From contig OX345639.1 of the NCBI GenBank assembly GCA_947044365.1, positions 9,666,218 through 9,730,217 of the forward strand: a stretch of DNA of 64,000 nucleotides. Reading direction: 5' to 3'. Positions 20,701 to 39,270 of this stretch are shown here, piece by piece. Position numbers and translations under genes: made by a program. The notes below the pieces were generated by a model. The model was not told where the DNA came from. It was given only the letters and a program-made list of their open reading frames with translations, and searched no databases. This DNA is from Petrosia ficiformis. Lineage: Eukaryota; Porifera; Demospongiae; Haplosclerida; Petrosiidae. The stretch's first letter is position 1. Each line of letters starts with the position of its first letter.

Positions 20701-23354
20701 CCATTACTTCATTATTGACTTATAGTATAATTATGTATTCACCTGATAACATTAATTATACATATAAAGTCATCACATCATAGTTTTGAGGTCATTGTGA
20801 ATGTGAACAGACTTTACTTATTACTGATTCATCACATCTGCTAAAATATACTCACTTGATAATGGTGTGTGTTTATGCCTTCTCTTCGCTTTTCTCTTTT
20901 TAGTTTTCCTGGTATGAGTATGTACAACAATGCTATCAGTATCATCATTCTCATCAACTTCAAGCATTTTAGTTCTCCTTTCCACTTCAGTATTACTGAG
21001 AGGTAATATTTGAAGCTATGGGGATTTCAATATAATAATTAATCTATGATTATGGTCAGTGTTCCAATATAGTAACATTGAAAAACTTACTTTTTCTATA
21101 GTTCCTTTGTCATCATCTTGGGTACTTCCCTGAGTTGGAGAATTAAGCAATCCACTTGCTAATTTTCCAATAGGTTGCGAGAGTATCCCACGCAAATCAG
21201 TAACATGATGTATATGAGTCTCAACAGCACCCAAAACATTTGTAGATCCTTTGTCCTTTTCTTCTTTCTGTTTCTCTTCCTCCTGTAGCTTAGAAATTGG
21301 TGGATCATCTTTTTCAATCTCACTATCGACTGCCAAGAAATCTTCTTCATCTCTAAATCCAGAAGTTGATACTTCTTTGTAAAGCTCTTTTTTAGTCATT
21401 TCGTCAGTTAAAACAATTATTTTCTTCTCTTCCTCTAAAAGAGGTAACTTGCTCTCCTCTACATCCTTTTCTTCATTTCTTTCTTTCATCTCTGTCTTGT
21501 CGTCATCTGCATTCTCGTTATCTTTGTCTTTCTTTTCCATCTCAATCTCCTTGCCCTCAAACTGTTCTCCCTTCATTTTATCCTTCTTCTCGTCATTTTT
21601 GTCTCTCTCCATTTCTTCCTTCACAGTCCTCTCATCCTCTTTGTTCTTTGTCTCCACTGTTTCTTCCTGACTCAACAAATTCTCTGTAGACAAACTGCAA
21701 GTCTTCACTTGCTTCTCTGTATCTTTATCTCCTGTTGTCACACAATGAGGCGGTATCTCTTCTGGCTTTTCCTGTGGGAGGGATAGCTTAACGATTAATC
21801 TTTGGTGTCCCAAGAGAAGAAGGTAAAGGTCATTTCCATCTACTTCGACATCAAGTATCTTCTGTCCTAATGTCATAGTCCCAACACATGTCAGAGTACG
21901 TGGCTCCAGCACCCATACTGTGTTACCACAGTAACCAATCACCCATTCATTCTTCCATGGTAAAATCATACCAAATTGCCAAACATCACTGAATGTAGTG
22001 GGTGTGGCTATACCACCATATAAGGGCATAGGAGGCAGTGTCGAGGAAGAAAACACATCTCGAAATTTGGCAGTAGATTGCACCTGTGATTAGAAGTGAT
22101 AATATTTGCTTTGTGTTGTTGGCATGTGATATAATGTTCTATATTCAATAGTTCATAAACAATACATTACAAGGTGATCAATACAGCTGTATTAGATCAC
22201 TCTGTTGTCACACATAATCACAATGTTATTACCTTTCCTTCTTGATCTGCTATCCATAATCTCAAACCAGGACGTGCAACAACTATACTGTCTGAAGATA
22301 TAAAACATCCTCCAAAGGGACCAGGTTTTCTTTCTCTTGTGCCAACCTGAATGCACAAAATACAGAATCAGTATTAGAATGAACATAATGTGAAGAAGTG
22401 TTGTTTTAATATATAGATAATTATGATATAATGAAATCTAACTTGTGTCAATTTTCCAGTGTCAGTATGAAAGAGCAGTGGCCTATCTTGTGTTGATATA
22501 AGTAGAAGAGGCTCATGAAGACTTAATTGAAATATCAATGATCCACATTCTAAAAGAGGAGTGGTTTCTATGGAAACCTGAGTGGAATAAAGTTATCACA
22601 AGATGAATACATTACCATATTTGGATAAAGGTCATTAATTATAATCTGTACTATAATTAATTATGTTGGTTTCTTTTCATCCCACTCACCGTGTCTACAT
22701 TAAAGAAAAATGAAACCAATTTTCCTGAAGAATATCCAACAAAAAGTTTATCTCCATTTGTGTTCCACATCATGGTAGAGATACTTTCTTTATCTCTTAC
22801 AAGTTGTTTAATCTGCAGAATATAGATTTATGTCAACACACCACCAGATTATAAATAGGGTCTTTTAGATGATCTGTATCAGATAACTATGCAGGACTCT
22901 TCTATGTACACATTTTGATGACACTTGATATTAGATCATTACATGTGATTAGGATATCATTATTTCAAAACATGATATTTTCAATGAATCTTACTGATGG
23001 TTTCAAATAGTTAATAATTGTAGTGACACCATTAGCTGAGCCTGTTGCAACAAACGTATGTTGTGAACTGAGCTGTATAGCCTTCAAAGGAACTCGAGAT
23101 ACCTAACCGGTTTTGTAGATAAATGATGTAACATCTTATTAACAATTTTTAAAACTTACTGTGATCTCTTTAATGATTTTTCTTGCATGAGTGTCAATAA
23201 TCCATAACACTCCTTGTTCACTGCCTACTGCTAGCAGTGTGTCCACAACATGAAGACAAGTATAGCTGACCTTTTGACGAAACAAACCCACCTCTGTAGG
23301 TAGAAGAGAGTTCACCAGAAGAAGCTGATCTTGTTCTGATATCTGGCTGGACAT
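17764..23354 (-). CDS. TECPR2: TECPR2, WD40 and tectonin beta-propeller autophagy protein
   Basis: TECPR2 binds ATG8-family proteins and supports autophagosome/lysosome traffic and ER exit. Exons on the minus strand are 23354-23160, 23102-22995, 22812-22690, 22577-22443, 22346-22233, 22083-21091, 21015-20856 and 20495-17764, in frame, for 1519 residues (human 1411). An N-terminal WD40 propeller includes DTLLAVGSEQGVLWIIDTHA and the family signature VARPGLRLWIADQEGK. A long Lys/Glu-rich low-complexity linker follows, then a basic patch (TRKTKKRKAKRRHK) like the human KRKKKKKK. The C-terminal 550 residues hold TECPR repeats (VWGVYHHQAYARQGISE, VWGIDFNSRLWFRCG, IFALSLDGEVLCRQGITE). It ends GWEVI, close to human EWEVI, which in human contains the LC3-interacting tail. 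Start codons of TECPR2 and LRRK are 147 bases apart. Confidence 0.94.
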
Positions 23355-23501
23355 TGCAAACTATTATTAATTGTGTGGGTTTGGTATAAAGGTGTGGCTA
23401 CTAGTTATAACTGTTTTTATAAGGCAATTTAGTGCATTGCTTGTTGCTTAACTTCCCCCTGGGACATTGAACGACTTCTCTGTCATCCTAGTTAGCTTGT
23501 A
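23355..23501. promoter_or_regulatory. Bidirectional start region, TECPR2/LRRK
   Basis: These 147 bases lie between divergent start codons and contain an AGGTGTGGCTA CACCC-like box (reverse) near 23390. No TATA box is evident. Confidence 0.5.
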
Positions 23502-26500
23502 ATGGCTGGCATTATACAGGATGATGCCCGATTGCACAAATATTGTCATGAAGGAAAGTTGCCAAAGATACAAGTAAGTAAAGGAGTCATCCATACTTTT
23601 AATTAAAAGCTTTAATAATCTTTATATTATATTTCAGGAATATTTTAACTCTGTTGAAGAAAGTACATTGAATGATCGGCTAAACAATAGAAGAGGAGTA
23701 TTTGGGTATACGCCTCTACATGAAGCTGTTTCTGGTAACAAGCACAAGGTGATAAAATTCTTGATTGATCGAGGAGCTAATGGTAATGCACGAGCTAACT
23801 CTGGATACACACCTCTGCATCTTGCTGCAAGTGCCGGACATATTGAGTGTGTGAAAGTACTTCTCAAATGCGATGCTGATATTAGTTTAACTGATGACTA
23901 TGGGAAGACCCCTAAACAAACAGCTGGTCTCAGTTCAAAATCCAGTATTGTACGATTATTGAGAAGTGAAGGTAAATTGAACAACAGCAAGATTACCAAA
24001 TAAGTATGAGAGTATATATAAATAACTGGGCATTGTCCATGTATATGTATAAGAGCTTATGTTTGAGGTCTAATGGTTATGAATGATTACTATGCAATGT
24101 CATTTTGTTACTGGCAGAACGGTATGGTAATCATGTAAAATGAGGTAGTGTTAAGGTCATCGGGTGTTATATTTACCATAAAGGGAGATCTTATATAAAC
24201 TGATAAATAATTATACCCATTTGTCTCATTATTGTTAAGCATCACGCGTATCTTTTCAAAGAATCATCTGTTAATAATATCTATTTGACTAAAAATCTCA
24301 AATAGAAAACAATTGATTGTTTACTATAACACTTTGAATAAGTTTATACAAATAGTAGATTCACTTTCATGCTATTTTAGTATTGACATATAAATTATAT
24401 TAACACCATCAATTGGGAATTCCCAATAAGGTAATATAATTATAATGTGATGAGTCATAACAGCTTAATATGTTATGATAAGGGAAGTGAAAGAGATAGA
24501 GTAGAGATAAGGAACAACCTTCATTTTTACTAAGTGATATTTATATAATTTTTTGGTATTCAATCTAGAGATTATCAAAGAAGTCACAACCAATGGTGAC
24601 AATTTAACTGATCTTTTAAGAGTTCGTGTAGAAGACTTGGAGCTAAACTGTCTAGAGAGAGCTCTGATAGCTGCAGTTCATAATGGAAATCATTTTAATG
24701 TTGGTAAACTAGTGGTGAAAGGAGCAACAAATGTGACAGAGGCCTTACAGCTCTCAAAGGAACTAAAGAAGCACGAAGCTCGAGCCATGTTACTCCTAGT
24801 CACAGCTGCTCAGGATAATGATAAGGATCTCGTCCTAAAACTCTTTGGTGCTCCAATTCAAAAGCCTACTTCTGTAAGAATTTAAATAATTATTTCATTC
24901 ATTATTACTATATGATATGGGATCGTTGTCTTAATGACCAAACTGATTGTTAATAACTATATTTAATTTTTATATAATTATGTATTTGTTAGTTACTTTT
25001 ATACAATATAATGATAAACTCTCTATTTATAATGATAGGTACCTACAAATGACGATGATTTTCCTGAGGTTCAGAAAGCAGTGATTAGTGGGAAAGTATC
25101 CACTGTGGTCCCTATAGAGATTGCTCGACGTGCTCAAAATAACAATGTAAGAGAGGAACTGCTGTTACGTACTGATGTAAATCAAGAGGAAGGATCTGTT
25201 TATTGGCACGGGCTTCGTCTACTTCATCTCGACCTTTCTTGGGTGAGAAAAATTCACTGGGTGAAACGCTTACGTCTTGCTCGTAATGGATTTCGTGTAA
25301 TACCAAACGAAATAGGAGGTTATCTTAAACAGGTATGTATTGTGTATGTGTGTGTGTAGTAATAAAGATGATATATGTAAACTATGTATATATGTATGTC
25401 AGGCATGGGGTCAAGCACTGACCTCAGTGCTTGAAGCACAATAACTTCCAAAAAGACTTAGAGCATAATCATTGTTATATGAGTTTTGTAAATGGAGTGT
25501 TTAAGTACAAAGTCAAGCACTTAAAGGGGCTTCCAGCACTAGCTTAAGCACCGAATAATCAAAGCATACCATACAAAATGATTACTTGTTCTAACCAATT
25601 TGATTGGTTATGAGTCTCAATTGCGTAATAGTCCTTTTACATAAAGTATTACATAGTCTATCTGTAGGAACTTAGGAAACCCAAGTTATCATGTTTCTGA
25701 TGGAAAATACAATTTTTACTTTCTGTTATAAACATGTTTGTAATGGAAAGTATAGATGTACTATTCATTAGCAACATAATAACTTTCCATTATGTTCCTA
25801 ATTGAAGTACAACATTGTGAAGATGAGTATGCATGCATTTAATACTATGTATTTACTACTTACTAGTGTTGTTTTAGTTAACTATAACTAAAACGCTTTT
25901 AGTAAGCCTAATATTATTAACTATAACTATAACTAAATTGTGATAAACTAGACTAAAAGTGGTCATTATTGTCATACTAAAACAACACTACTATTTGCAC
26001 AGTTGCTTGTGTAATTATATTATTTGCTTTCTCTTTTGAAATAGGTTGTTAAACTTGACCTTCAACACAATGAGCTCACTGCGATACCACGATGTCTCTT
26101 AGAGTTGCCAAGCCTTAATGAGCTCAATCTCTCGTCAAACAGACTGACAGAGATACCAGATATCCATGAATGGTCTCCAGGACTCACTGTCCTTGACCTT
26201 TCCCACAATGAACTCACCCTCCTACCAAACGATGTTGTAGCTCCTTCGATACGTACCCTTCTCCTTGGAGATAACAAGTTTCGTACAGTACCACTGTGTG
26301 TCTGTTCATTCTTCAGTCTTCAGTTCCTGGATATCAGTGATAATCCAGACATCCTCTCTCTCCCTGTAGAAATGGGTCGTCTCTCAAACCTTAACAAACT
26401 CACACTGAGAGGACTGAAAGATTTGAGTGATCCTCCACGAAACATGCAGAGAGATGCTCGTGACTGCATTCGTTACTTGAACTGCAAGCTACGTTCTGCT

Positions 26501-29500
26501 CGGAAATTCTATCGCATGAAGCTAATGCTTGTTGGTAAACAAGATAGAGGGAAAACAACACTAGTGGCACGCTTGCAGGGGTTAGAAACCGGTCAAAACC
26601 AGTCTACAGTTGGAGTAGATGTTAGCGAATGGAGTTATGCAGGTGGTTTCAATAGAAGAAAGTATCAGTTCAGTATTTGGGACTTTGGAGGCCAGGAGGA
26701 ATATTATGCCACTCATCAGTGCTTCTTGTCTGAGCGATCAATGTATCTCTTATTGTGGAATGTGAAGCATGGAAAAGAAGGTATCAGAGAATTGAAGCCA
26801 TGGTTGGATAATATCCGTTTGAGAGCACCACGTTCTTGTGTTCTTATCGTTGGTACTCATTTGGACGAAGTAGAAGATGCTGAACGTCCAATGGTAGATA
26901 AACTACTCATGGAAGTAGGTGAACTTGCAGAGAAATACTCTCCAAAACTCCATATCCCAGAAGTTCTTGCTGTTGGACTGATGAATCGGCTTGAAAATAT
27001 CGGAGCTCTTCGGGAGGCAATCTACAACCAAGCAACTAGTTACAAAGGGAAAGGAAGTTTACCAGTAATGGGGCAAGAAATTCCAGCGAGCTACTTTCAG
27101 TTAAACAAGGAATTGGAAAAGATACAGGAAGATGTTCGTAATGGTAAAAAAGAGCCAGTTATGCATTCTGAGCAGTTTAAAGATCTCGTTCAACAACTCA
27201 AACTACCAGATATCTGCAGTGATGATGAATTACGCACTGCAACACTGTTTCTCAATGAAGTTGGTACTATACTACATTACGATGATCGTAGTCACAGTTT
27301 AAATGAGCTGTATTTTATAGATCCTCGTTGGCTATGTGACATGATGTCAAAAGTTGTCACCGTACGTGAGAGAAATCCATTTGTCAAGAATGGGATTCTT
27401 AATAGTCCTGATATTCCCTTGTTGTTCCGAGACCCTAGGTTCCCCTGGGAGTATTTTGAGCAGTACCTGACACTTCTAGATCGATTTGAAATTGCTCTAC
27501 CTCTTGACAACAGAAGAATCTTAATACCATCTATGCTTCCTGAAGAGCGTCCTACAGATGCCAATTTACCTGATGTCCCTAGCAGTCCAAACTATCGTCG
27601 TTACATCACGTTTAGTTCGGCAACACCTCCAGGATTCTGGAGTCGTCTTATATCTCGTGTCATGCACACTGTCCCTCAGGTATGTAAAGCACTGGATTAT
27701 ACTAGCGAACAAGGTGTACCAGTAGAAGATACTAGTAGCGTAGCTGTTACAGATGAAACATCTGCACAACAAGTTGACATCTCATCACCAGTGTCTCCCT
27801 CAACGGCTAAAGCCCCTTTCTTACTCCCAAGCATTACTCGCTTCATTGTTGGTGATGACTATGATGATCCATTCAATCCCAAAGAAGTCAAGCTCATCTA
27901 TTGGAAAGAAGGTATCGTTTATAAAAGTCCCGACCTGTGCTTTTGTGTAGAATCTCTTCACAAGTCTGGTGTTAAAAGCAGGTCTAATAGCAATGGTATT
28001 CTTGTAATGGCATCTTCATCTGCAAAGGGAACAAAAACCATTTGTTTGCTTGTAGATATGATTACTACTCTCATCCATGAGTGGTATCCCGGACTTGAAG
28101 AAAGTGGTCAAAATCCAGGAGTACAACAGAAAGTCCCCTGTTATGAGTGTATGAAGATGAAGCGTTCTTCACCATTTGAGTTTCGTATCGATGAATACAT
28201 GTCAATAATAACCAGTAATCGATTGAAAATAGAGTGTGGATACGATAGCAAAAACCCCAACAATAATCACTCTGTCTCACTCGCAGATGTCATGCCTGAT
28301 TTACTCCTGCGTGATCTTGACAAAGGGTTTCTCCTAAAATCAGAAGAAATAAAGTACCAAGAAGATAAGGACTCGCTTCTTGGAGAAGGTGGGTTTGGGA
28401 AAGTCTATAGAGGGAAGTGTCGAGGGAAGAATGTTGCCATCAAAAAGTATCTTAATAGAACAGAAGATGCCTTCAATGAGTTACGAGGTGAAGCTAAAGT
28501 GTTACAAAAGTCACATCATCCTTGTCTGGTCTGTCTTGTTGGAGTTAGTGTGCATCCTTTGATGGCTTTGGTCTTGGAAGAAGCGCCTATGGGTTCTCTC
28601 GAGAGGCACCTAATCAAGAAACCTACCCCAATTGCAAGGGTTGTAATGTTCCGTATGGCTGCCCAGATAGCTGCTGCTTTAAGGTTTCTTCACCAACATG
28701 GTATCATCTTTCGTGATTTGAAAGCTGCTAATGTGCTGTTGTGGTCTCTTGACGAGAGATCTCTTTGCCACTGTAAAGTAACAGACTTTGGTATAGCCAC
28801 TCATTTGTCCCCATTTGGTGCTCTTGGTATTCAAGGGACTAAAGGATTCATTGCTCCTGAAGTTCTTTTTATTGGTAGGAAGAAAGCTGTTTACAATCAT
28901 AAAGCAGATGTATTTTCCTTTAGTATGTTGCTGTATCAGATGATTGCTCGTCGTCATCCATTTCATAATGTCCAACCAGTTAAAATTGACCCCAAAGTAG
29001 TTCAAGGTGAGAGACCCTCAGTTATCGATATTCCAGTGGCAGAAACTGGCTATTACTATTTGACAAGGTTGATGGAGCGTTGTTGGGAAGATAAGCCAGA
29101 GAACAGACCAGAAACAGATGAATTGATATCCAGACTTTCTAATGTCATTTTCCAGTCAATAATGGGTGTGCATCCAGTTCGTAGTCGTTTTTCTCTTCGT
29201 AGAGGATGCGCTATCACTCCTCATGACTATGCTAAAGCGGGTGTCAACCATGCACAAAGCAGTGAATTATGGATATGTTGTGATGGATCAGAAGGAGCCG
29301 AGTTAAACATCTATAACACGAATCGAATGGTCAAACTAAACAAGAATTTCATCAAAGAAAATCAAGTTCAATGTATGTGCGTGTGCGGAGATCATGTGTG
29401 GGTGTGTTCACGAGCTGGAATTGAGTTTGGCGTGATTGATATATTTAGCATTTTATCCAGAGAGCTTGTGCATAATATCCGAATGAGAGAGAATGCTGTA

Positions 29501-30970
29501 TGTTGTATCGCTGTTGCTAATGATTTCGTATATTTGGGTACTCTTGAGGGATACGTATTTGCATTTGGCATGGATTTGAAAGCTATTCAAGCGAATGAAC
29601 GCCCTCGACATCATTATATCTCAGAGAATGCAATTGAGGGTATTGTAGTGACAAAGAAGCATGTTTGGGTTTCACATACCAAGTTTATGTTCTTCCTTAA
29701 TTTAGAAACCTTGAAGATAGAACATCAGTGGACACGTAGTTCAAACAAAGAAGCTTTCATTGGCTCTCTGTATTATTCTGAAGAAAGCAATACGGTGTGG
29801 AGTGCTCATCTGGGTGGAAGTATTATCTCGGCATGGAATGCAGAAGAAGAAATCCACATGTACGATGTAAACGCTCGTCAAGCACTCCTTGATGTTGACA
29901 CAGAACGTAATTACCAAGATTATGATGCTATCATGACATGCATGACTCCAGCATTGGATACTGTGTGGGTTGGCATGGCAACTGGTCACATTTTGGTCTT
30001 CCATAATGCAGACTTGCTGTATTATGTACGTCCTTATAAGGAATATATCCGTTTTCTTGTTCCTATTCCTTGTGAGGGTCCCACACAGAAAGAAAAGTGT
30101 ATGGTAGTTAGCGGAGCAAAGTGTTTCCAGTCTCCAGTGCCAGATTTCCCAACAGAATTACCAGAAAGTGAAGACGAGAAAGGACTACCAGTTCCACAGT
30201 CTGGTGTAATGATTCTATGGGAAGCTTTCTCAGGAGCATCTTTGCGACAGATGAAGGATCTTGCATCAGAAGCTCCTGGATATCTCGAAAACCATAGAAC
30301 TGTTGCCAAAATGGTTCGTCTGTTAAACTTCAAAGATGACACTCGTGTTCTTGATGAAAGTTCTCAAAGACCTTCAAGGGACCAGTTGGAAACCACGCTT
30401 ACAAACACAGAAGAACATCCTGTAACTCCTGTTGACGATACCTTTTTGAATTCCATTACTGATGATGAACTTCGGAGGTCTGTGCTGTCACAATCATATT
30501 CTGGCCCAACTTCTCCTTATCCAAACCAACCAATTGACTCCAATCCAATGGAGATGACACTGGGTAATGTTTCTCCTCAACCAATACACAACTCACCTAC
30601 CGAAACTTTCATTGAAGGGCTACCATTCTCTTTCAAGGAAGATGCTCGAAGAATGGAAGAAGAGATCGAAGCTGTGCAGGAACAACCAATTCGATCAAGA
30701 GCTCGTACACACACAATTTTGGAGGAAACACTTGATGTAGAGATTCGTGAAAATTTATCAGTTCGAATTACGTGTCCTAAACCCGCTCGTTTAGATCAGG
30801 CCATTAGAGAATTAGCTCGTGAAGGTAATTTTGAAAACATTGATGATTATTGTCTCGCATATCGGCAAGGTGACTCAGGAGAGCTGGTTGAATTAAATAT
30901 GCAAGACAAATTTGAAATGTTCCTCGAGCAACATAACAGACCAAAACTTTTATTAATGCCACTGCAGTAG
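23502..30970 (+). CDS. LRRK: LRRK-type ROCO kinase (Ank-LRR-Roc-COR-kinase-WD40)
   Basis: LRRK kinases combine a GTPase and a Ser/Thr kinase and act at endolysosomal membranes. Exons 23502-23573, 23638-23971, 24569-24873, 25039-25332 and 26045-30970 keep frame for 1976 residues (human LRRK1 2015). Ankyrin repeats lie near residues 40-135 (GYTPLHEAVSGNKHKVIKFL, GYTPLHLAASAGHIECVKVL), and LRRs near 300-460. The Roc domain has P-loop GKQDRGKTT (about 500), WDFGGQEEYY (about 549) and THLDEV. COR follows. The kinase has GEGGFGKVYRG (about 1114), VAIKKYL, FRDLKAANVLL (about 1224) and DFGIAT (about 1250). A WD40-like region covers about 1370-1700. With no N-terminal armadillo region it resembles LRRK1. 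Oddities: DFG instead of the DYG of human LRRK1/2, and an extra C-terminal module (see findings). Confidence 0.95.
25866..25988. mobile_element. Small MITE-like palindromic element in LRRK intron 4
   Basis: GTGTTGTTTTAG at the left end and CTAAAACAAC AC at the right end form perfect 12-base inverted repeats, flanked by TA on both sides as for Tc1/mariner-type MITEs. The interior is AT-rich with TAACTATAACTA repeats. No coding capacity. Confidence 0.55.
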
Positions 30971-31095
30971 TTTAGTGACTGAAGTTTACTATTAAAACAT
31001 TTTGTGTGTTAATTATACTAATTTCTGTTGTTAATTTGACAAAAAAAAATTGTTTTTGCGAGGGAGTTCCTATAAGGTGTGGTCTGAATGCAAGC

Positions 31096-34000
31096 ATGAA
31101 AAGGTCGCAACTTGTAGCAGTATTTCTATGTTTGTTTTTTGGATTGTACTCTCAGGAGACAGTAATACCATGTGACAGGTAATAGCTATACGCATTATAT
31201 ATTGTACAACGACTACTGTGTAAATACAAAGTACAGTACAGACTAGTACAAGATGCTAAAACTGTGAATAGTATAATTAAAATGCATAAACTTTTGAGTA
31301 TTTTATAATGCTATTTTAATGTCTCTTCCGATTTCTCAGTGCTGTGTATTGCTATAGTGAACTTCTATCGCTAGTTCAAACACTCGGAGTCTTCAATGAT
31401 TCCAAAACATTTGTTGATATGCCTATGGTAATGGATCCAGGTTAGTACATGATAAATGTGGTTTTGCGGAATGTGTAGGAGCATACACTTTACACATAAC
31501 AAAATATTAACAAATTTCTCTAGTTTCATTTATCGTGTTCATTCACACACACAGATGAAGTTTTATGGGCATTTTCAAACTGGACAAACAGAACTCGCGA
31601 GGGACTATTAGAATTTGTAGAGTTGTGGTTTGATCCTGTTGGGTCAGATATAAATGACTGGATTCCAACAGATTGGCAAGAGAGGTACACACTCTCTTTT
31701 AATTATGCATGTGGTCCTATTACCCATTTAATAGACCCAAGTTCATTGAAACTATTCAAAATAATGAGTATCAAGAATGGGCAATGGAACTAAATAAACT
31801 ATGGAAAGACTTTGGTAAACAGGTTAGCTATCTGCTATAAGTATGTATTCATCAGACTCGTACCAATGTTATGTCAGGTATCAGATTCTGTACATGAGTT
31901 CCCATCACAGCATTCATTGCTACCAGTGGAATATCCATTCATTGCTCCTGGAGGAAGGTTCACAGAGTTTTATTATTGGTAAGGCTAAGGTATTTAAACC
32001 TAAAAGATGAATGGAATTACTTACATGATTTATTAGCTAGGAAGATAAGGTCAAGTTTCTTGCTTGCTCTTTAGAAGATGCAATGAATCTGATGAGATCT
32101 AAAATTATAGCTTTAGGAAGGTCTAGTCAAAGAAGTATTGCAATATCACTAAAGAATTTCAAAACGCTTGCTGCAAAGTTGTATATAATCAATCGTGTCT
32201 TGTGCCATCATGAGATATGTATTTACTATTATGTATAATTATAATAAGCTAGGTTTCAGCCTTGGCTTAGTTTAAGTTCAGTTCCTTTTTTAAATTAGGG
32301 ACAGTTATTGGATCATCAGAGGTCTTTTACTATGTGGTATGAATAATACTGTCAAAGGAATGATTCGCAATTTGGCCAAACTTGTTGATACGTGAGAAAT
32401 AATATTATTATAATACATGTTTAATGACGAGTTGTTACATTTTTGACTGTTGCAAACAACAACCCATTTGAAGCAAGATAGTTTTGATCAAATACAGTTG
32501 TTATTTAGGGACTTTGCACAGGAAGTCAGTGAATTTCAGAATCTTATGCACAATCCCACATTTCATTGAGTTCTTGTATAAATATAACAAGTGTGTAATT
32601 ACAAGTGATTAATCAAAATTTCTTTACTCCAAATGGCAATAATTAGTCTTAATTTTGTTATTTTCTAGATATGGTCTTGTACCAAATGGTGGGCGTGTCT
32701 ATTATACTAAACGCAGTCAGCCACCATTGCTACCACTAATGGTGTCAGTATATTATAATACCACTAATGATGTATCATTCTTAAATGAAGTATTACCTTA
32801 TCTTGATAAAGAATATACCTTTTGGATGAAAAATAGAAGTGTATTGTTTTCAGAGTGTAACTGCACATTGAATCAATACAGTAGTCCAGTTACAACACCT
32901 AGGTATGTATAATCATATTGAAAATGAAAGATATATATATAGCTAGTTAGGGAAATATTAATATACATGTTATGAATGACATGTATTTTATATTGCACAA
33001 TATATAACTTTGTATATTCGAATACCTGACAATATATAAATGAATAACATTATACTACATAATAACATAATTTAATATAACTCACATATTTCTAACCAGA
33101 CCTGAGTCATATCGTGAAGATTTTACAACAGCTCGTGACATACCAATAGGTTTGTGTTTGTTTCACATTGCATGTAATATAATGACTCTTTGTTTAGATG
33201 AACAACCAGAACTGTATTCCAATATTGCATCAGGAGCAGAATCAGGGTGGGATTTCTCCTCACGTTGGTTCTCAAGTTCAGGAACCTTGGCATCAATTCG
33301 AATTAAGAGTGTAATACCAGTAGATCTGAATTCAATACTTGGTATCAATGAAATGTTGTTACATCAACTTCACACTGCTGCTGGTAAGAGACTGGAGAAC
33401 TGAGAATGTGAACAGCTAGCTCAGTCTGTTCCATTCTCACGTTCTCAGACTCATTCTAATACTCTTTTGTCATTGTAGGTACAACTCTGACTGCTGCGAA
33501 GTATGCTGAAGCTTGGAATAACAGAAAGAGGAACTTTACCAATGTGTTTTGGAATGAGGACCTGTATATGTGGACTGATAGAATTCTGGAAGATGGATCA
33601 TACTTACAAGGGTTCTACGCTTCAAGTCTGACTCCCTTATACATGTGGAAGATAGATAACAATTTAAATATCACAAGAAGTAAATTAGTTTTACAGAAAT
33701 TGAACAGCCTAGGGGTACTAGATTATCCAGGCGGGATACCTACATCTCTAAATAAGACATCAGCTCAACAATGGGATTTCCCTAATGCCTGGTCACCTCT
33801 TCAATGGTTTATAGTACAAGCTTGGAAGGATTCTGGTGACAGCTCATTGGAAGATGCTGCTAGTATGGTGGCTACAACATGGCTGAGATCAACATACAAG
33901 GGATGGTTGAATTACAACAACAGTATGTTTGAGAAAGTGAGTTAATTAGGTTTTTGTGTTGACATGTTCATGATACTTGGTGACTACATGAAATTTGCTC

Positions 34001-34444
34001 TCAAAGTCTCTTTAAAACTTCTTTCTTACTCAGTATGATTCTACTGAAGCAGGACAACCTGGAGGAGGAGGAGAATATGAAGTGCAGTCTGGCTTTGGAT
34101 GGACTAACGCTATTGTCTTGGATTTCCTTGAAACTTACCAAAACTCTACTCCATCATCATCACTTTCATCGTCATCTCCTCTACCAAACTATGTTTGGGT
34201 TTTACTGTCAATCTTAATACTGTTTGTTTGTACTCTATGTATCTCAATACCATGTATTCTATGGTGCAATTGGCTTTATAAAGATGGCAAGCGAAGATAC
34301 TGGTCAAGAGTGCGTAATGAGCAGCTTCTACAATCATCTATTTCAAGCGCAGGAAGTGATGCTCAATCTCCTACTGTTTTTGAAAATCCACATGCAAGTG
34401 AATGGCCTGAAGCTGATACATCTTACTGCAGAATCAACATGTGA
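31096..34444 (+). CDS. TREH: Trehalase (GH37), membrane-anchored
   Basis: Trehalase hydrolyses trehalose to two glucoses outside the cell. The ATG at 31096 begins a signal peptide (MKRSQLVAVFLCLFFGLYSQ). Exons then cover the whole GH37 fold. Signature 1, PGGRFTEFYYW|DSYW, is split by an intron between 31980 and 32299. The catalytic Asp lies in ESGWDFSSRWF (about 33240), and signature 2, QWDFPNAWSP, at about 33770. The Gly-rich GGGGEYEVQ carrying the second catalytic acid is at about 34065. Many NxT/NxS sites are present. The C-terminus has one hydrophobic helix (VWVLLSILILFVCTLCISI) and a basic-then-Ser-rich cytoplasmic tail of about 65 residues ending CRINM. The protein is thus a type I membrane enzyme, unlike the GPI-linked mammalian one. 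It follows the LRRK stop by 125 bases on the same strand and converges with TEX11. Confidence 0.95.
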
Positions 34445-34600
34445 TAGTCATGTTTTTCATTTGTACATTATTTATGATAGAATCATTTGTCAATCACGGC
34501 TTTCATCAATTAAAATCTTTAAAATGTTTATTTATATCAACTTATAATACATACACATGTTCTAATGAAGGTCACCATCACTGACCTTATTGTTATTTGG

Positions 34601-39270
<4,670 letters not shown>

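Noticed and set aside
27292..30342. Several minus-strand ORFs across the large LRRK exon
   Set aside because: They are antisense to uninterrupted Roc/COR/kinase/WD40 coding and have no recognisable domains.
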